Both the position numbers and the translations under genes were made by a program. This document shows positions 50,927-60,229 of a DNA stretch of 64,000 bases, one piece after another; position 1 is the stretch's first letter; each line of letters starts with the position of its first letter. The stretch is taken from positions 233,826 to 297,825 of the forward strand of contig NZ_RQFT01000010.1 of NCBI RefSeq assembly GCF_004769525.1, given 5' to 3'. This DNA is from Leptospira bouyouniensis. GTDB taxonomy: Bacteria; Spirochaetota; Leptospiria; Leptospirales; Leptospiraceae. The notes under the pieces were generated by a model. That model ran no database searches and was not told the origin of the DNA. It was given only the letters and a program-made list of their open reading frames with translations.

Positions 50927-51124
50927 CAATGTATTAAATTTGTAATTTTCCAGAAAAATAATTTTGGATGGGAAATATAATAATTTTTCTAAAGGGAACT
51001 ATTTCAATCCCAGTTGGTAATTTTTAATGTTTCCAATTTCTTTTTTCTGATTTGAATTTTTTTTATTCGCTTTCGGATAATTTCCTCTTTATTAAACAAA
51101 CAAATTCTGTCTAAACTTGGTTAA

Positions 51125-51625
51125 ATGTCTTTTTGGTTCCGCGATCATATCCTGCTTTTGAAACAGGGAGTTTCTCTTTTAGAAACTTTAACGGATGAGA
51201 TATATTTAATAAAAATGCATGAGAATTCTTCTTCTACTGGGGAACACTTTCGCCACATCATCGAACACTACCATTTGTTTATAGAAGGTATAAACAATGG
51301 TTATATCGATTATGACAAAAGAAAACGGGATTTGGTTTTGCAATCCAATCGTTTGAGTGCCATTGATTCGTTAAAAAGTCTCGTTTTGTTATTTGAAGAA
51401 AAAGAGTTTCCTCTTGGTCCCCTTACTATTTCGCAAAATTATGATCCTAAATATCCAAAACCTATCGTAGGTTCCAGTGTGGAGCGAGAACTGATGTTTT
51501 TAGTTTCTCATACAGTTCATCACTTTGCGATTATTGGTTTTTTACTAAAGTCGTTTGGGATAGAGGTGCCACAAAGTTTTGGTTATTCACCTGCAACTTT
51601 ATTTGCAAATGCAAAACCAAATTAG
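51125..51625 (+). CDS. DinB-like four-helix protein
   Basis: 166 aa of DinB/YfiT superfamily type. Histidines at EHFRHIIEHYH and SHTVHHFAIIGFLL fit the three-His metal site. Members include thiol transferases and unassigned stress proteins; specific function unknown. No clear ribosome site. Stands alone, divergent from the GT39 operon. Confidence 0.75.
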   Translation: MSFWFRDHILLLKQGVSLLETLTDEIYLIKMHENSSSTGEHFRHIIEHYHLFIEGINNGYIDYDKRKRDLVLQSNRLSAIDSLKSLVLLFEEKEFPLGPLTISQNYDPKYPKPIVGSSVERELMFLVSHTVHHFAIIGFLLKSFGIEVPQSFGYSPATLFANAKPN

Positions 51626-51658
51626 TTGTATTCCGATCTCAATAGTATTTGAATACAA
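51626..51658. terminator. Candidate terminator hairpin after the DinB-like gene
   Basis: TTGTATTC pairs with GAATACAA (8 bp) across a 17-nt loop right after the stop. An overlapping alternative pairs AATAGT with ACTATT. No strong T run, so the terminator role is uncertain. Confidence 0.4.
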
Positions 51659-51738
51659 TCACTATTCAAATTGATTCTTTCCCTTTATACAAAGGTAGTT
51701 TGATATTTTAAATTATGTGAAATTGAATGGTGATTTGT

Positions 51739-53259
51739 TTACCAGTCAATAGGAAAATAATCTTTTAAGAATTTACCGATCCAATGTTTGCCAGTATTGA
51801 CTCCATCAAACAAAGGATCAACAACTCTAGCGGCACCGTCCACAATATCAAGTGGAGGTTGGAAATCATGAAGGTCCTGTTTGCGTTTTGCGAGTTCAAT
51901 CGGGTCTTCATCTGTCACCCAACCTGTATCCACTGCATTCATGAATATGCCATCTTTTGCAAAGTCTTCTGCTGACGTATGAGTCATCATATTGAGAGCA
52001 GCTTTTGCCATATTGGTATGGGGGTGGCGATCTTCCTTTTTAAACCTATGAAATTTTCCTTCCATTGCAGAGACATTGATGATATGTTTTTTACCTGTAT
52101 TGTCCTTACGCATAAGGCTTACCAATCGGTTGCATAAAACAAAAGGTGCCACTGCATTGACAAGTTGCACTTCCAACATTTCTGAAGTATTAATTTCACC
52201 AAGTTTTAATCGCCAACTATTAGTTTTGCGAAGATCCACTTGTTGTAAATCCGCATCTAGTTTTCCTTCAGGGAATACTGCTTCGAGTTCATGTGAATTA
52301 TCATGGGAATAGGGGATTTGTGATAAAGCAGCAGAAGAACGTATTCCAACACCTGGCGTTTTATGATTCCAACTCACTGCAAGTGCAGTTGCTGTGTCTT
52401 TCATTTCTGAATCGGAACGGTAAGTATCTAGTTCATTTTTACAATGCTGGTAAAAACTAAGAAGTTTCTGAACTTCACTAGGTAAATCAGAGATCGGAGT
52501 TTTTTCTGTTTCGAGTAAATGGGAATAAAAGCCAGGTGGTCTTCTTACAGTTTGTGCTGCATTATTGATGAGGATATCTAATCGTTCAAGGTGGTTTTCT
52601 AAAAATTTACAAAAAATTTCGACGCTTGGTGTATGTCGTAAATCCAATCCAAATATTTGTAAACGGTCTTTCCATAATCCAAAATCAGATTCCTTAGAAA
52701 ATCGGACAGCTGAATCTATCGGAAACCTTGTTGTTGCTATCACTCTGGCACCAGCGCGTAACAAAAGTAAGGTAGCTTGGTATCCAATTTTTAATCGAGA
52801 GCCAGTGATGACTGCAACCGTTCCCCTTAAATCCGCAGTTTGATATCGTTTCGAGTAATTAAGTTCTGCACAATTGGGACACATCGAGTCATAAAAAAAA
52901 TGAAGTTTGGTGAAGGGAGTTTTACATATGTAACATGGCTTTGGTTGTGACAATTCTGTTGCGTTGTCATAGGTCCAACCGGCAGAGTTGGAAATTTGTA
53001 ATGGTGCTTTAAATACCGCAGATTCCCTAGCTCGTCTAATGCCAGTTAAAGAAGTTTTTTGTTTCTCCTGAGTTTTTAATGCCTGTTTTTTTTCAAGGCG
53101 AACCGTACGATTTCGTTTACGAACTTCGATTCTATCTGGTCTTGAAATTTTGCCACAGAGAATCATAAGTTCCAGTCGTTTCTCTTCAGGGATTGTGACG
53201 AGATCCTTAGGTGAATCTAAAAGTGATTTTAACTCACGAATTAAAGAATCTACGTCCAT
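51739..53259 (-). CDS. SDR-family protein with N-terminal zinc ribbon and altered catalytic residues
   Basis: 506 aa, about twice the length of a normal short-chain dehydrogenase. Residues 1-100 are basic and helical; CYIC and CPNC (Cys109, 112, 127, 130) form a zinc ribbon; the Rossmann core starts at [14 protein letters not shown] (about 148-161) with INNAAQ near 231-236. An insertion of about 120 residues follows. The catalytic Ser397 (INVSAMEG) and Lys419 remain, but the Tyr of YxxxK is Thr415 (TNMAK). Activity may be changed or lost. Monocistronic. Confidence 0.78.
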   Translation of the reverse strand: MDVDSLIRELKSLLDSPKDLVTIPEEKRLELMILCGKISRPDRIEVRKRNRTVRLEKKQALKTQEKQKTSLTGIRRARESAVFKAPLQISNSAGWTYDNATELSQPKPCYICKTPFTKLHFFYDSMCPNCAELNYSKRYQTADLRGTVAVITGSRLKIGYQATLLLLRAGARVIATTRFPIDSAVRFSKESDFGLWKDRLQIFGLDLRHTPSVEIFCKFLENHLERLDILINNAAQTVRRPPGFYSHLLETEKTPISDLPSEVQKLLSFYQHCKNELDTYRSDSEMKDTATALAVSWNHKTPGVGIRSSAALSQIPYSHDNSHELEAVFPEGKLDADLQQVDLRKTNSWRLKLGEINTSEMLEVQLVNAVAPFVLCNRLVSLMRKDNTGKKHIINVSAMEGKFHRFKKEDRHPHTNMAKAALNMMTHTSAEDFAKDGIFMNAVDTGWVTDEDPIELAKRKQDLHDFQPPLDIVDGAARVVDPLFDGVNTGKHWIGKFLKDYFPIDW

Positions 53260-53305
53260 AAAACCAGAATTTTAGGAACATTTGGGTAAGCAACTCTCTT
53301 TGGAT

Positions 53306-53986
53306 TTAGATTTTTTGAATTCTTATCTTACGTTTCCCAGTGAATCGAATCTGGCCATCCAAAACACAGGAATGTTCCATTTCTGACTGTAGGTCCTTTA
53401 TTTGTTCTCGCATATTTTTAATGAGTTCAATTACATCCTTTACATCGTTGCAATGCAAACGATGTAAGAGTTTCTCCTTGTCGTAATAAAGGGCATGAAG
53501 CTGTTGTTCTAAAAGATACAATTGTGAATCTTCAGAAGGATTTTGATGATTCTCCGTTGAAGATTCTTCTAAAATTAATTCCCGGATTGGTTTTGTCAAA
53601 AACTCTTGTATCTCATTTAAGTCTTCATCATGGATCATAGGTTCTAATGCAATTAATATATATGTTGTTAAGGATGCCTTTATGATTAGTTCCGGATCTG
53701 CTTCCCCTTTATTAAAATTTTGATATTGGATTTGTGTATTTAGCTGTTTCCAATAACATTTAAGTTCAACATATTTTGAAAAAAGTAATACACTCAATTC
53801 TTCCTTCACTTCAACATCATCCAGAATATAGATGAATTGATGAATGACAGAATCGAACCAAGATTGAATATTTTTTTTGTTTTGATCTTGTTGTGAAAAA
53901 CCAATTATCCAATCTTCAATGTTTTCTGTTACCGACCTTATAAAGGACGGACTAGTGAGTTTTTCCTTAATAATCATTAATTCCAT
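53306..53986 (-). CDS. Unknown helical protein in the soluble-chemoreceptor operon
   Basis: 226 aa with acidic helical regions and a C-terminal coiled coil (VKDVIELIKNMREQIKDLQSEM). No motif recognised. AAGGA lies 6 nt upstream of the ATG. It ends an operon with the ABC exporter, the Cache chemoreceptor and the 85-aa protein, with 9 bp to the latter. A structural or adaptor role for the receptor is inferred from position only. Confidence 0.6.
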   Translation of the reverse strand: MELMIIKEKLTSPSFIRSVTENIEDWIIGFSQQDQNKKNIQSWFDSVIHQFIYILDDVEVKEELSVLLFSKYVELKCYWKQLNTQIQYQNFNKGEADPELIIKASLTTYILIALEPMIHDEDLNEIQEFLTKPIRELILEESSTENHQNPSEDSQLYLLEQQLHALYYDKEKLLHRLHCNDVKDVIELIKNMREQIKDLQSEMEHSCVLDGQIRFTGKRKIRIQKI

Positions 53987-53995
53987 ATGAATTCC

Positions 53996-54253
53996 TTACC
54001 TAGTATTATTTTTATGGAATCTGTGATTCGGAATGTAAGCTGCACGAATCGATTCAATTTGAATGGAATTTGTTGGAACTTTTCTGTAGTTTTCTTTAAA
54101 GGAATATAAATAACTCAATTCTTTTTCTAATGATTCAAATTCTTTAATGATCAAATCAATATCAGAGGAACCTATTTCTGATTCAAGTTCCTCTTTCTCT
54201 TTGTACAAAGTGACAATCTGAGATTCCAATTGTTCTTCTTGTGAATTTTCCAT
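53996..54253 (-). CDS. Small coiled-coil protein, 85 aa
   Basis: Acidic coiled coil over most of its length (EEQLESQIVTLYKEKEELES; then EFESLEKELSYLY), with a basic C-terminal tail (NHRFHKNNTR). It resembles small bacterial scaffold or adaptor proteins in size only. It sits 15 bp after the chemoreceptor gene. Confidence 0.6.
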   Translation of the reverse strand: MENSQEEQLESQIVTLYKEKEELESEIGSSDIDLIIKEFESLEKELSYLYSFKENYRKVPTNSIQIESIRAAYIPNHRFHKNNTR

Positions 54254-54268
54254 TAACCATTAGACGAT

Positions 54269-55393
54269 TTACTTTTTTAAAACAGAAATAATATTAAATT
54301 CTACAAGGATACTCCACGGACGTTTACTTTGGCCAATTCGAACAGGTTTTAATATTTTGACCATTTGGTTTGGATCGATATGCGTAAAACTATCACCTTT
54401 TTGGATTGCCATTAGACCTTCATTCGGGAGATTCTCAACTTTCATTCCTAATTTTTCAATTTCTGGATGAGATGCAAAATTTCCTTCGTAACTAACTAAC
54501 GAGGTGCTTCCTACACCAAACAATTTATTCGGAGATAATTCTTTCTGTAATTGTTCAAGAGAAAAATCTGCCCCTAAAATTCCTGCAAATTTTGAGTGTA
54601 GGTATAAATTTGTCATAAGACTTGTCATCTTAACTGTTTTTCCCTCGATTGGATAATCATAAGGTTCCATCATCACATCTTCACCTAAATCACGAGGTAA
54701 GACATACCATTCATTCTCTCCTGGCACATCATAACCTTGTAAAGGTTCAATCGAAATTCGACCGGTATGTCTATGACAATAAGGTACAAATCTTCCCTTA
54801 GAATCATGCCCTTCTTTCGAAGCATAATTCTGATCATTTTCATCAATCACATTTGGTTCGCAACATATTGCATAAGCTAATTGTTGTTCGTTTTGTATTA
54901 GGTATTCTTGTAAAATGAGAAGAAGGTGCTCTCGTTTCATGCCAATATTGGCATGGACCAAACTTTGCATCAAAAATTTTAGACCATATAACGAAGTAGC
55001 CATGATATAAAATTTTGATTCAAGTTCTTTGGCAATATTGTTTGTCCATAATTCAGCGAATTCGATGATGGATTGTTTTTCCATTTCTAATACATCAGCA
55101 TTCGCTTCTGAGTTTTCTAAATTGATTCTAGATAAAATTTCCGATATTTTTTTTGTAGCTTCTGATGTTTGAAATGATAGTTTTGTTACCTCGTTTGCAA
55201 CGATTTCGAATCCACGACCATGTTCTCCTGCTCTTGCGGCTTCGATTGATGCATTTAATGCCAGTAAGTTGGTTTGTTTGGCAACTTGTTGGATGGAGGA
55301 TGCAACGGAACCAATTTCTTTTGATCTTTCGCCAAAAGAATCAATGAGTTCTTTGAGTTTTCGCATCCCCAAGTTTGAATATTTGTCATCCAT
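54269..55393 (-). CDS. Soluble chemoreceptor-like protein: short MCP hairpin followed by a Cache domain
   Basis: 374 aa in reversed order compared with normal receptors. Residues 41-61 are a complete MCP tip ([20 protein letters not shown]), but the coiled coil before it is only about 40 residues. Residues about 120-374 are a Cache sensor domain (YAICCEPNVIDEND, NEWYVLPRDLGEDVMMEPY, GILGADFSLEQL). No TM helix or signal peptide is present, so sensing would be cytoplasmic. AAGGA precedes the ATG and a stop codon lies in frame just upstream, so this is not a truncated start call. Confidence 0.85.
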   Translation of the reverse strand: MDDKYSNLGMRKLKELIDSFGERSKEIGSVASSIQQVAKQTNLLALNASIEAARAGEHGRGFEIVANEVTKLSFQTSEATKKISEILSRINLENSEANADVLEMEKQSIIEFAELWTNNIAKELESKFYIMATSLYGLKFLMQSLVHANIGMKREHLLLILQEYLIQNEQQLAYAICCEPNVIDENDQNYASKEGHDSKGRFVPYCHRHTGRISIEPLQGYDVPGENEWYVLPRDLGEDVMMEPYDYPIEGKTVKMTSLMTNLYLHSKFAGILGADFSLEQLQKELSPNKLFGVGSTSLVSYEGNFASHPEIEKLGMKVENLPNEGLMAIQKGDSFTHIDPNQMVKILKPVRIGQSKRPWSILVEFNIISVLKK

Positions 55394-55453
55394 TCTTATG
55401 CCATCCTTAAATCAGATTTTGGTCTATTATGAATATCGGAGTCTCTTTTACTC

Positions 55454-57256
55454 TTATTGATATCCCGCTTGTTGCAAACGAAATAGTTTCTCGTATTTCC
55501 CTTTTTTGGACAGTAGGGTTTCATGATCACCCCATTCCGTTTTTTTACCTTGTTCCAAAACTAATATTTTATCAGCCATCCGTACAGTTGAAAATCGATG
55601 TGATATCAGTATGACCGTTTTTCCCATTGTATGTTCTCTAAAATGTTCAAATACTTTCATTTCGGCTTCCGCGTCGATAGCAGAAGTCGGTTCGTCTAAG
55701 ATCAATATATCTGCTTCCGTTCGCATAAATGCACGAGATAAAGCGATTTTTTGCCATTGGCCACCTGATAACTCCCTTCCATCTTGGAACCACTTTCCCA
55801 GTCTAGTTTGGTATCCTAAATCTAATCGTGTTACAAAATCATGCGCCATTCCTAATTTTGCAGCGCTAATCCATTGGGATTCTGTCTGTACCTGTTTGAC
55901 ATCTCCCATCCCAATGTTGTCACCCACTTTGAATTGATACTGAACAAAATTTTGAAAGATGACTCCAAATCGTTCTTTTAAAGTTTCTTCTTCCCAATCC
56001 AATAAATTGATACCATCCAAATAAATAGATCCAGAAGTTGGGGAATACAACCTCGTTAATAATTTGATTAAGGTAGTTTTTCCTGAACCATTTTCACCAA
56101 CGATTGCCAATTTTTCGCCAGCACCTAATTCAAAACTAACATCAGTTAGTGAATCTTGAGTTGAACCTGGATATAAAAAGGAAACTTTATCAAAAATTAT
56201 TCCAGTTTTGGTGTTAAGATTTTTATATGTACCATTTTTTTTAAGAATGGGGAGAGTTAAAAATTCCATTAAATTTTCAATGTATAAATGGTCTTCATAG
56301 ATTCCGCCAAAAGCAGAGAGTGCGTTGGCAAAGGTAGTTTGGCCTTGGCGAAAAATGACTAAATACATAGTCATTTCACCAAGGGTGATTTTATTTTGTA
56401 AAGCAAGGCTCACGATCCAAATATAAGATCCATAAAATGCAAATTGGCTGATCAAACCTAACAAAAAGCTGACAATACTTTTTCTGATTGTTAGTTTTTT
56501 ATCTTCAAGGTAAATTTTTTGAAAATTGTTTTTGTATCGATTTAAAAATTCTTTTCCTAGATTAAATAATAAAATCTCTTTTGCATTATCTTCTCTTGCC
56601 ATTAATGTTTCTAAATATACTTGTTCTCGCGTTTCCTTAGCTTTCCATCGGAAAAGTCGAAAACTATGATTTGAAAATCGGGTCTCTGCAATGAAAGTAG
56701 GTATCGCAGCAATGATTAGGATTATTGAGGCAATTGGAGATAATTTTACTAGTAATCCAAAAAAACTGATAATCGTAATTGAAGATTGGATAATTGTAAA
56801 AAAACGATTCACCATCGATAGTGGTTTAGATGAAGCTTCTGATCTAGCTTGAGTCATTTGATCATAAGTTTCTGAATTTTCAAATTGGGTGAGTTCTAAT
56901 GTAATTGCCTTTGATAGAATACGTTCATTTACTTCTTGTCCAAGTCTGATTCGAAGTAAAGTTGTACATAAAAAATATAGTTTTTGAGATCCAAAATAAA
57001 TGATAGTGATGATACCTTCCAGATAAACATAAGTTGCTGTATCTGACTTTAACAAATCGATCCAAAGGTTTGACTCAATTTTCGAATTTAAAATTGAGTC
57101 AATGATGAGTTTACCAATCCAAACTAATGAAGATGGAAATAATCCATTTAATATTGTTAGCACCGAGATGAGAAAAGTGAGAATCGGGGAACTTTTGTAT
57201 GCTAAGTGAAATGCAACTTTAGATGATTGAACGATACGAAAAAAAGCATCAAACAT
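55454..57256 (-). CDS. ABC exporter, fused permease and ATPase (MsbA-like)
   Basis: 600-aa half transporter. Residues 1-330 are the type I exporter TM domain. The ATPase follows with Walker A GENGSGKTT, signature LSGGQWQK, Walker B ILILDEP and the His switch ISHRF. It would work as a homodimer exporting lipid, drug or peptide; the substrate is unknown. It is the first gene of the operon that continues 60 bp later with the Cache chemoreceptor. Confidence 0.92.
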   Translation of the reverse strand: MFDAFFRIVQSSKVAFHLAYKSSPILTFLISVLTILNGLFPSSLVWIGKLIIDSILNSKIESNLWIDLLKSDTATYVYLEGIITIIYFGSQKLYFLCTTLLRIRLGQEVNERILSKAITLELTQFENSETYDQMTQARSEASSKPLSMVNRFFTIIQSSITIISFFGLLVKLSPIASIILIIAAIPTFIAETRFSNHSFRLFRWKAKETREQVYLETLMAREDNAKEILLFNLGKEFLNRYKNNFQKIYLEDKKLTIRKSIVSFLLGLISQFAFYGSYIWIVSLALQNKITLGEMTMYLVIFRQGQTTFANALSAFGGIYEDHLYIENLMEFLTLPILKKNGTYKNLNTKTGIIFDKVSFLYPGSTQDSLTDVSFELGAGEKLAIVGENGSGKTTLIKLLTRLYSPTSGSIYLDGINLLDWEEETLKERFGVIFQNFVQYQFKVGDNIGMGDVKQVQTESQWISAAKLGMAHDFVTRLDLGYQTRLGKWFQDGRELSGGQWQKIALSRAFMRTEADILILDEPTSAIDAEAEMKVFEHFREHTMGKTVILISHRFSTVRMADKILVLEQGKKTEWGDHETLLSKKGKYEKLFRLQQAGYQ

Positions 57257-57371
57257 ACTGGTTAGATTGTTTTTCTCATTATCAATCGATAGCTTTTTTT
57301 ATTAAATTTCTAGGAAATCATCGAAATCCTCTTTCCCAATTTGAGACAAATCGTTTCAATGTGAATCGTAT

Positions 57372-58103
57372 ATGGCAAAGGAAAGATTGGATAAAGTCCT
57401 TGGTAATTATGGTTTAGGAACCCGATCCGATGTAAAAAAGGAAATTTACCAAGGGAATGTAAAAGTGAATGGAATTGTTATAAAGGATCCTGGATTCAAA
57501 ATTGCTTTAACTGATACTGTTGTTTTTCATGATGAAACGTTGTTTCGCAAAGAATTTTATTATTTTATGATGAATAAGGCTCCCGATTGTATCACCGCAA
57601 CAGAAGATCCAAAGGAAAAAACCGTTATGGACTATTTAAGTGAAAGGCATCGGAATATGAATTTGTTTCCGATTGGTAGGTTGGATAAAGAAACAGAAGG
57701 TTTATTACTTTTTACAACGGATGGTACTTTGGCCCACTATTATACATCTCCAAAACATTTTGTAGAAAAGGAATATTATGCAGAAATTTCAGAAGCTGTT
57801 ACTATTGAAGACATTAAACAATTTGAAACTGGTATAGTTTTGGATGATGGTTATAAAACTTTACCAGCTCGACTTGCCGTGCCTGATAATTCAAAGCCTC
57901 ATATAGTAACTGTTTGGTTAAGAGAAGGTAAATACAGACAAATTCGCCGAATGTTCCAAAGTTTAGGTAAAGAAGTTGAATATCTAAAACGTGTCAAAAT
58001 GGGTAATATTGAATTAGATAAGACACTAGTTATAGGAAGTTACCGAGAACTAACGGAAGATGAAGAAAAAGTTTTAAAAACTAAAATACCGTTTATTCAA
58101 TAA
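57372..58103 (+). CDS. RsuA/RluB-type pseudouridine synthase
   Basis: 243 aa with an N-terminal S4 RNA-binding domain (ERLDKVLGNYGLGTRSDV) and a catalytic domain with GRLDKETEGLLL, whose Asp is the nucleophile. The YRQIRRMF strand supports the RsuA branch, which modifies U516 of 16S rRNA in E. coli; RluB/RluE-like 23S specificity is possible. The 3' end overlaps the thioesterase gene by 11 bp. Confidence 0.9.
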   Translation: MAKERLDKVLGNYGLGTRSDVKKEIYQGNVKVNGIVIKDPGFKIALTDTVVFHDETLFRKEFYYFMMNKAPDCITATEDPKEKTVMDYLSERHRNMNLFPIGRLDKETEGLLLFTTDGTLAHYYTSPKHFVEKEYYAEISEAVTIEDIKQFETGIVLDDGYKTLPARLAVPDNSKPHIVTVWLREGKYRQIRRMFQSLGKEVEYLKRVKMGNIELDKTLVIGSYRELTEDEEKVLKTKIPFIQ

Positions 58104-58926
58104 ATCTTTCGATTTTATCAAAAAAAGCTGATGGGGCTCTTTTTGGCCGAGAGTTTGATAAAGAAACAAATAGTTGTTCATCCTTCATACTGGCTAACAA
58201 GTTTCCTTGTTCATCTATGAGATCTTGTCGAAAATAAAATCTAATTTTTTCAAAACTTTCAATCCAACTCAATATTTTTATCTGAGAACCTGGCATAGGT
58301 TCTTGGAAAATTTGTATTTCGCCACCCATAAAGAACGTTGTTGAGTCTGTTTCTTTGATTAGATCTAAATCGACGATCTCTTTAAAAAATAAAAACCTTC
58401 CTTCTTCGAATATTTTCCATATAGAATCTGCCGGTAGAATCCAAAAACAATTCATATCACTATAAGGGATATAATATCTATGTTCAATCGTGTTTTGTTG
58501 GATAGGTTTGGGATGGATGGAGAATTGGTGTTGTATATTATTTTGTATTTTGGGGATAGAATTTATGATAAGAGTGGAACCATTTTGGTGTAAAGTTGAG
58601 ATAGATTCAATTTCACAAGCTCTTTTGCCATCATTACCAACCATCGATTGTTTCCATAACAAAGATAAATTGGGTAGAGTAAAAACTTCCGTTTCCACCA
58701 GTATTTCTGAATTTACAAATTGTTGATTTAAAAATCGAACGTAAGAACTATTGGGAGAAAAAGTTATACCGTTATTTAACATATGTTCAATGGAGTAACC
58801 TAATTCCTTAAGAGCTTCACATCTTGCATCATAACCAAATTTTTCATAGGTTCTGCTTGTCACATGTCGATTCCAATCTAAATCAAAATGGCGAGTTGTT
58901 AATGATTTGCGAAAAATTTGACCCAT
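58093..58926 (-). CDS. Double hot-dog acyl-thioesterase family protein
   Basis: 277 aa with two hot-dog repeats. The first begins TRHFDLDWNRHVTSRTYEKF, the typical acid/His-containing entry of the fold; the second begins YIPYSDMNCFW. Such proteins hydrolyse acyl-CoA or acyl-ACP. Substrate chain length cannot be told. The gene is preceded by a 218-bp spacer in which I see no feature. Confidence 0.72.
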   Translation of the reverse strand: MGQIFRKSLTTRHFDLDWNRHVTSRTYEKFGYDARCEALKELGYSIEHMLNNGITFSPNSSYVRFLNQQFVNSEILVETEVFTLPNLSLLWKQSMVGNDGKRACEIESISTLHQNGSTLIINSIPKIQNNIQHQFSIHPKPIQQNTIEHRYYIPYSDMNCFWILPADSIWKIFEEGRFLFFKEIVDLDLIKETDSTTFFMGGEIQIFQEPMPGSQIKILSWIESFEKIRFYFRQDLIDEQGNLLASMKDEQLFVSLSNSRPKRAPSAFFDKIERFIE

Positions 58927-59144
58927 TCACCCTTTCTTTCTATTTCCATCGATTGGTAAAGAAAATTTCCGAACCTGAATCGACTTAACATTTAAGAAAA
59001 AGGAAAGGAATTCGAACAATTTGGAAAGTGAACCAATTGACCTACTGAACGTATTTCCAGATGTAGGTTCATTTTTGACATGTAAATTGATTTTGAAGAA
59101 ACTTAATATAACTTAATGAATGGGAGTCGATACTATTTGTTTTT

Positions 59145-59675
59145 TTAATTTAGTAATAAATTTAAATGTTTTGTTATCGATTCTATGTTAATTTTTTCAA
59201 TAGACGTTTCAATAAAAAAAGGTAATTGCCAATTTTGAGTGGTTAATCCTTGTTTGTTCATTGGTTTATCCCAAGAAGGGTAAACTCGAAAGCCACGTTT
59301 CCCTTCATGTTTTCCGGACAAAATTCCTTTTTCATTTAAGATCCGTTTGTTAAATAGAAAATAACCGATTTTAGTTTTATCCAAAACTTCAATTACGTAG
59401 AGTTCAATTGAGTCATTAATAGTGAATGGTTTGATGGTACTTTTTTTATTTCTTTTCCATAAAGTGACAAATTGTCCAATTTTTTTTGGAGTAATCTTAG
59501 CTTTTCTAAAGATGATAATCTTTTGGTTAATGTCAATTTGGCAAGCATTATACTCTAAACTTTCCTTTTCTATTCTAACTTCCTTGATTTTTACATTGAT
59601 TGGATCAAAGAGTAACTTTTGTAAATTATCTAAGTATATAGGAATACGTATTGTGAATGAAGAATTGTCTATCAT
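59145..59675 (-). CDS. MepB-family protein
   Basis: 176 aa matching the MepB family by KITPKKIGQFVTLWKRN, GKRGFRVYPSWDKP and TQNWQLPFF. MepB was first seen beside the MepA drug exporter of Staphylococcus aureus; its function is not established. Here it lies 9 bp after the SMR exporter gene, again linking it with efflux. No ribosome site is visible before the ATG. Confidence 0.82.
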   Translation of the reverse strand: MIDNSSFTIRIPIYLDNLQKLLFDPINVKIKEVRIEKESLEYNACQIDINQKIIIFRKAKITPKKIGQFVTLWKRNKKSTIKPFTINDSIELYVIEVLDKTKIGYFLFNKRILNEKGILSGKHEGKRGFRVYPSWDKPMNKQGLTTQNWQLPFFIETSIEKINIESITKHLNLLLN

Positions 59676-59684
59676 AATCTAAGT

Positions 59685-60011
59685 TTAATGAGACACGAAT
59701 TTCAAACCTACAATAGATAATACTAACGTGCATAGAAAAAAAACTCTCCAAAAATCTATCGGTTCCTCGAAAAAGAAAATTCCAACAAGTATTGTTCCTA
59801 CTGCGCCTATGCCAGTCCATACTGCATAACTAGTGCCAATTGGTAAACTTTGAGTTACTTTGATGAGTAGGCCCATACTTAAAAAAAGTGAAATGAAAAA
59901 TCCTAAATACCAAAAATAAGTTTGGTTTCCAACTGAATCTTTTGCTTTTCCTAAACAAAAAGCAAATACGACTTCGAAAAGACCTGCGATAAAAAGAAGA
60001 ATCCAATTCAT
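59685..60011 (-). CDS. SMR-family exporter, SugE/Gdx type
   Basis: 108 aa, four TM helices, with the membrane Glu13 (AGLFEVVFA) and YAVWTGIGAVGT typical of SugE/Gdx rather than EmrE. Gdx proteins export guanidinium by antiport as antiparallel dimers. TTTTAGGA lies 6 nt before the ATG. It heads a two-gene unit with the MepB-family gene. I looked for a guanidine riboswitch and found only a simple dyad. Confidence 0.9.
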   Translation of the reverse strand: MNWILLFIAGLFEVVFAFCLGKAKDSVGNQTYFWYLGFFISLFLSMGLLIKVTQSLPIGTSYAVWTGIGAVGTILVGIFFFEEPIDFWRVFFLCTLVLSIVGLKFVSH

Positions 60012-60074
60012 ATTTGATCCTAAAAGGTTATTTTGAATAATCTTTCATAAATTGTAAACTCGTTATATATGATC

Positions 60075-60098
60075 AAATTGGCTACTAAAAGCCAATTT
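60075..60098. promoter_or_regulatory. Dyad upstream of the SMR gene
   Basis: AAATTGGCT and AGCCAATTT, 9-bp perfect arms with a 6-nt spacer, 64 bp before the SMR start. Operator or leader hairpin for the efflux operon. Confidence 0.5.
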
Positions 60099-60162
60099 TT
60101 GAGGGTCAAATTGCTTCTATTGTTTGTAGGGCTCAATTTTTCTGTTTTTTTATTAAATTTAT

Positions 60163-60229
60163 ATTCAACCATTTACTATAATAATTGACTAAAAAATAGG
60201 AATTGTAATATTCAACTAAATGGTTGAAT
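60163..60229. promoter_or_regulatory. Repeated TTCAAC sites, candidate ArsR operator and promoter
   Basis: ATTCAACCATTTA (60163-60175) is the exact reverse complement of TAAATGGTTGAAT (60217-60229). Inside it, ATTCAAC (60210-60216) also faces GTTGAAT (60223-60229). The right half covers the ATG of the regulator gene. TTGACT (60185-60190) and TAATAT (60206-60211) lie between, with 15-bp spacing. The layout fits autorepression. Confidence 0.6.

Noticed and set aside
60075..60098. Guanidine-II (mini-ykkC) riboswitch upstream of the Gdx-type SMR gene
   Set aside because: There is one dyad, not two hairpins, and its loop (ACTAAA) lacks the required ACGR.
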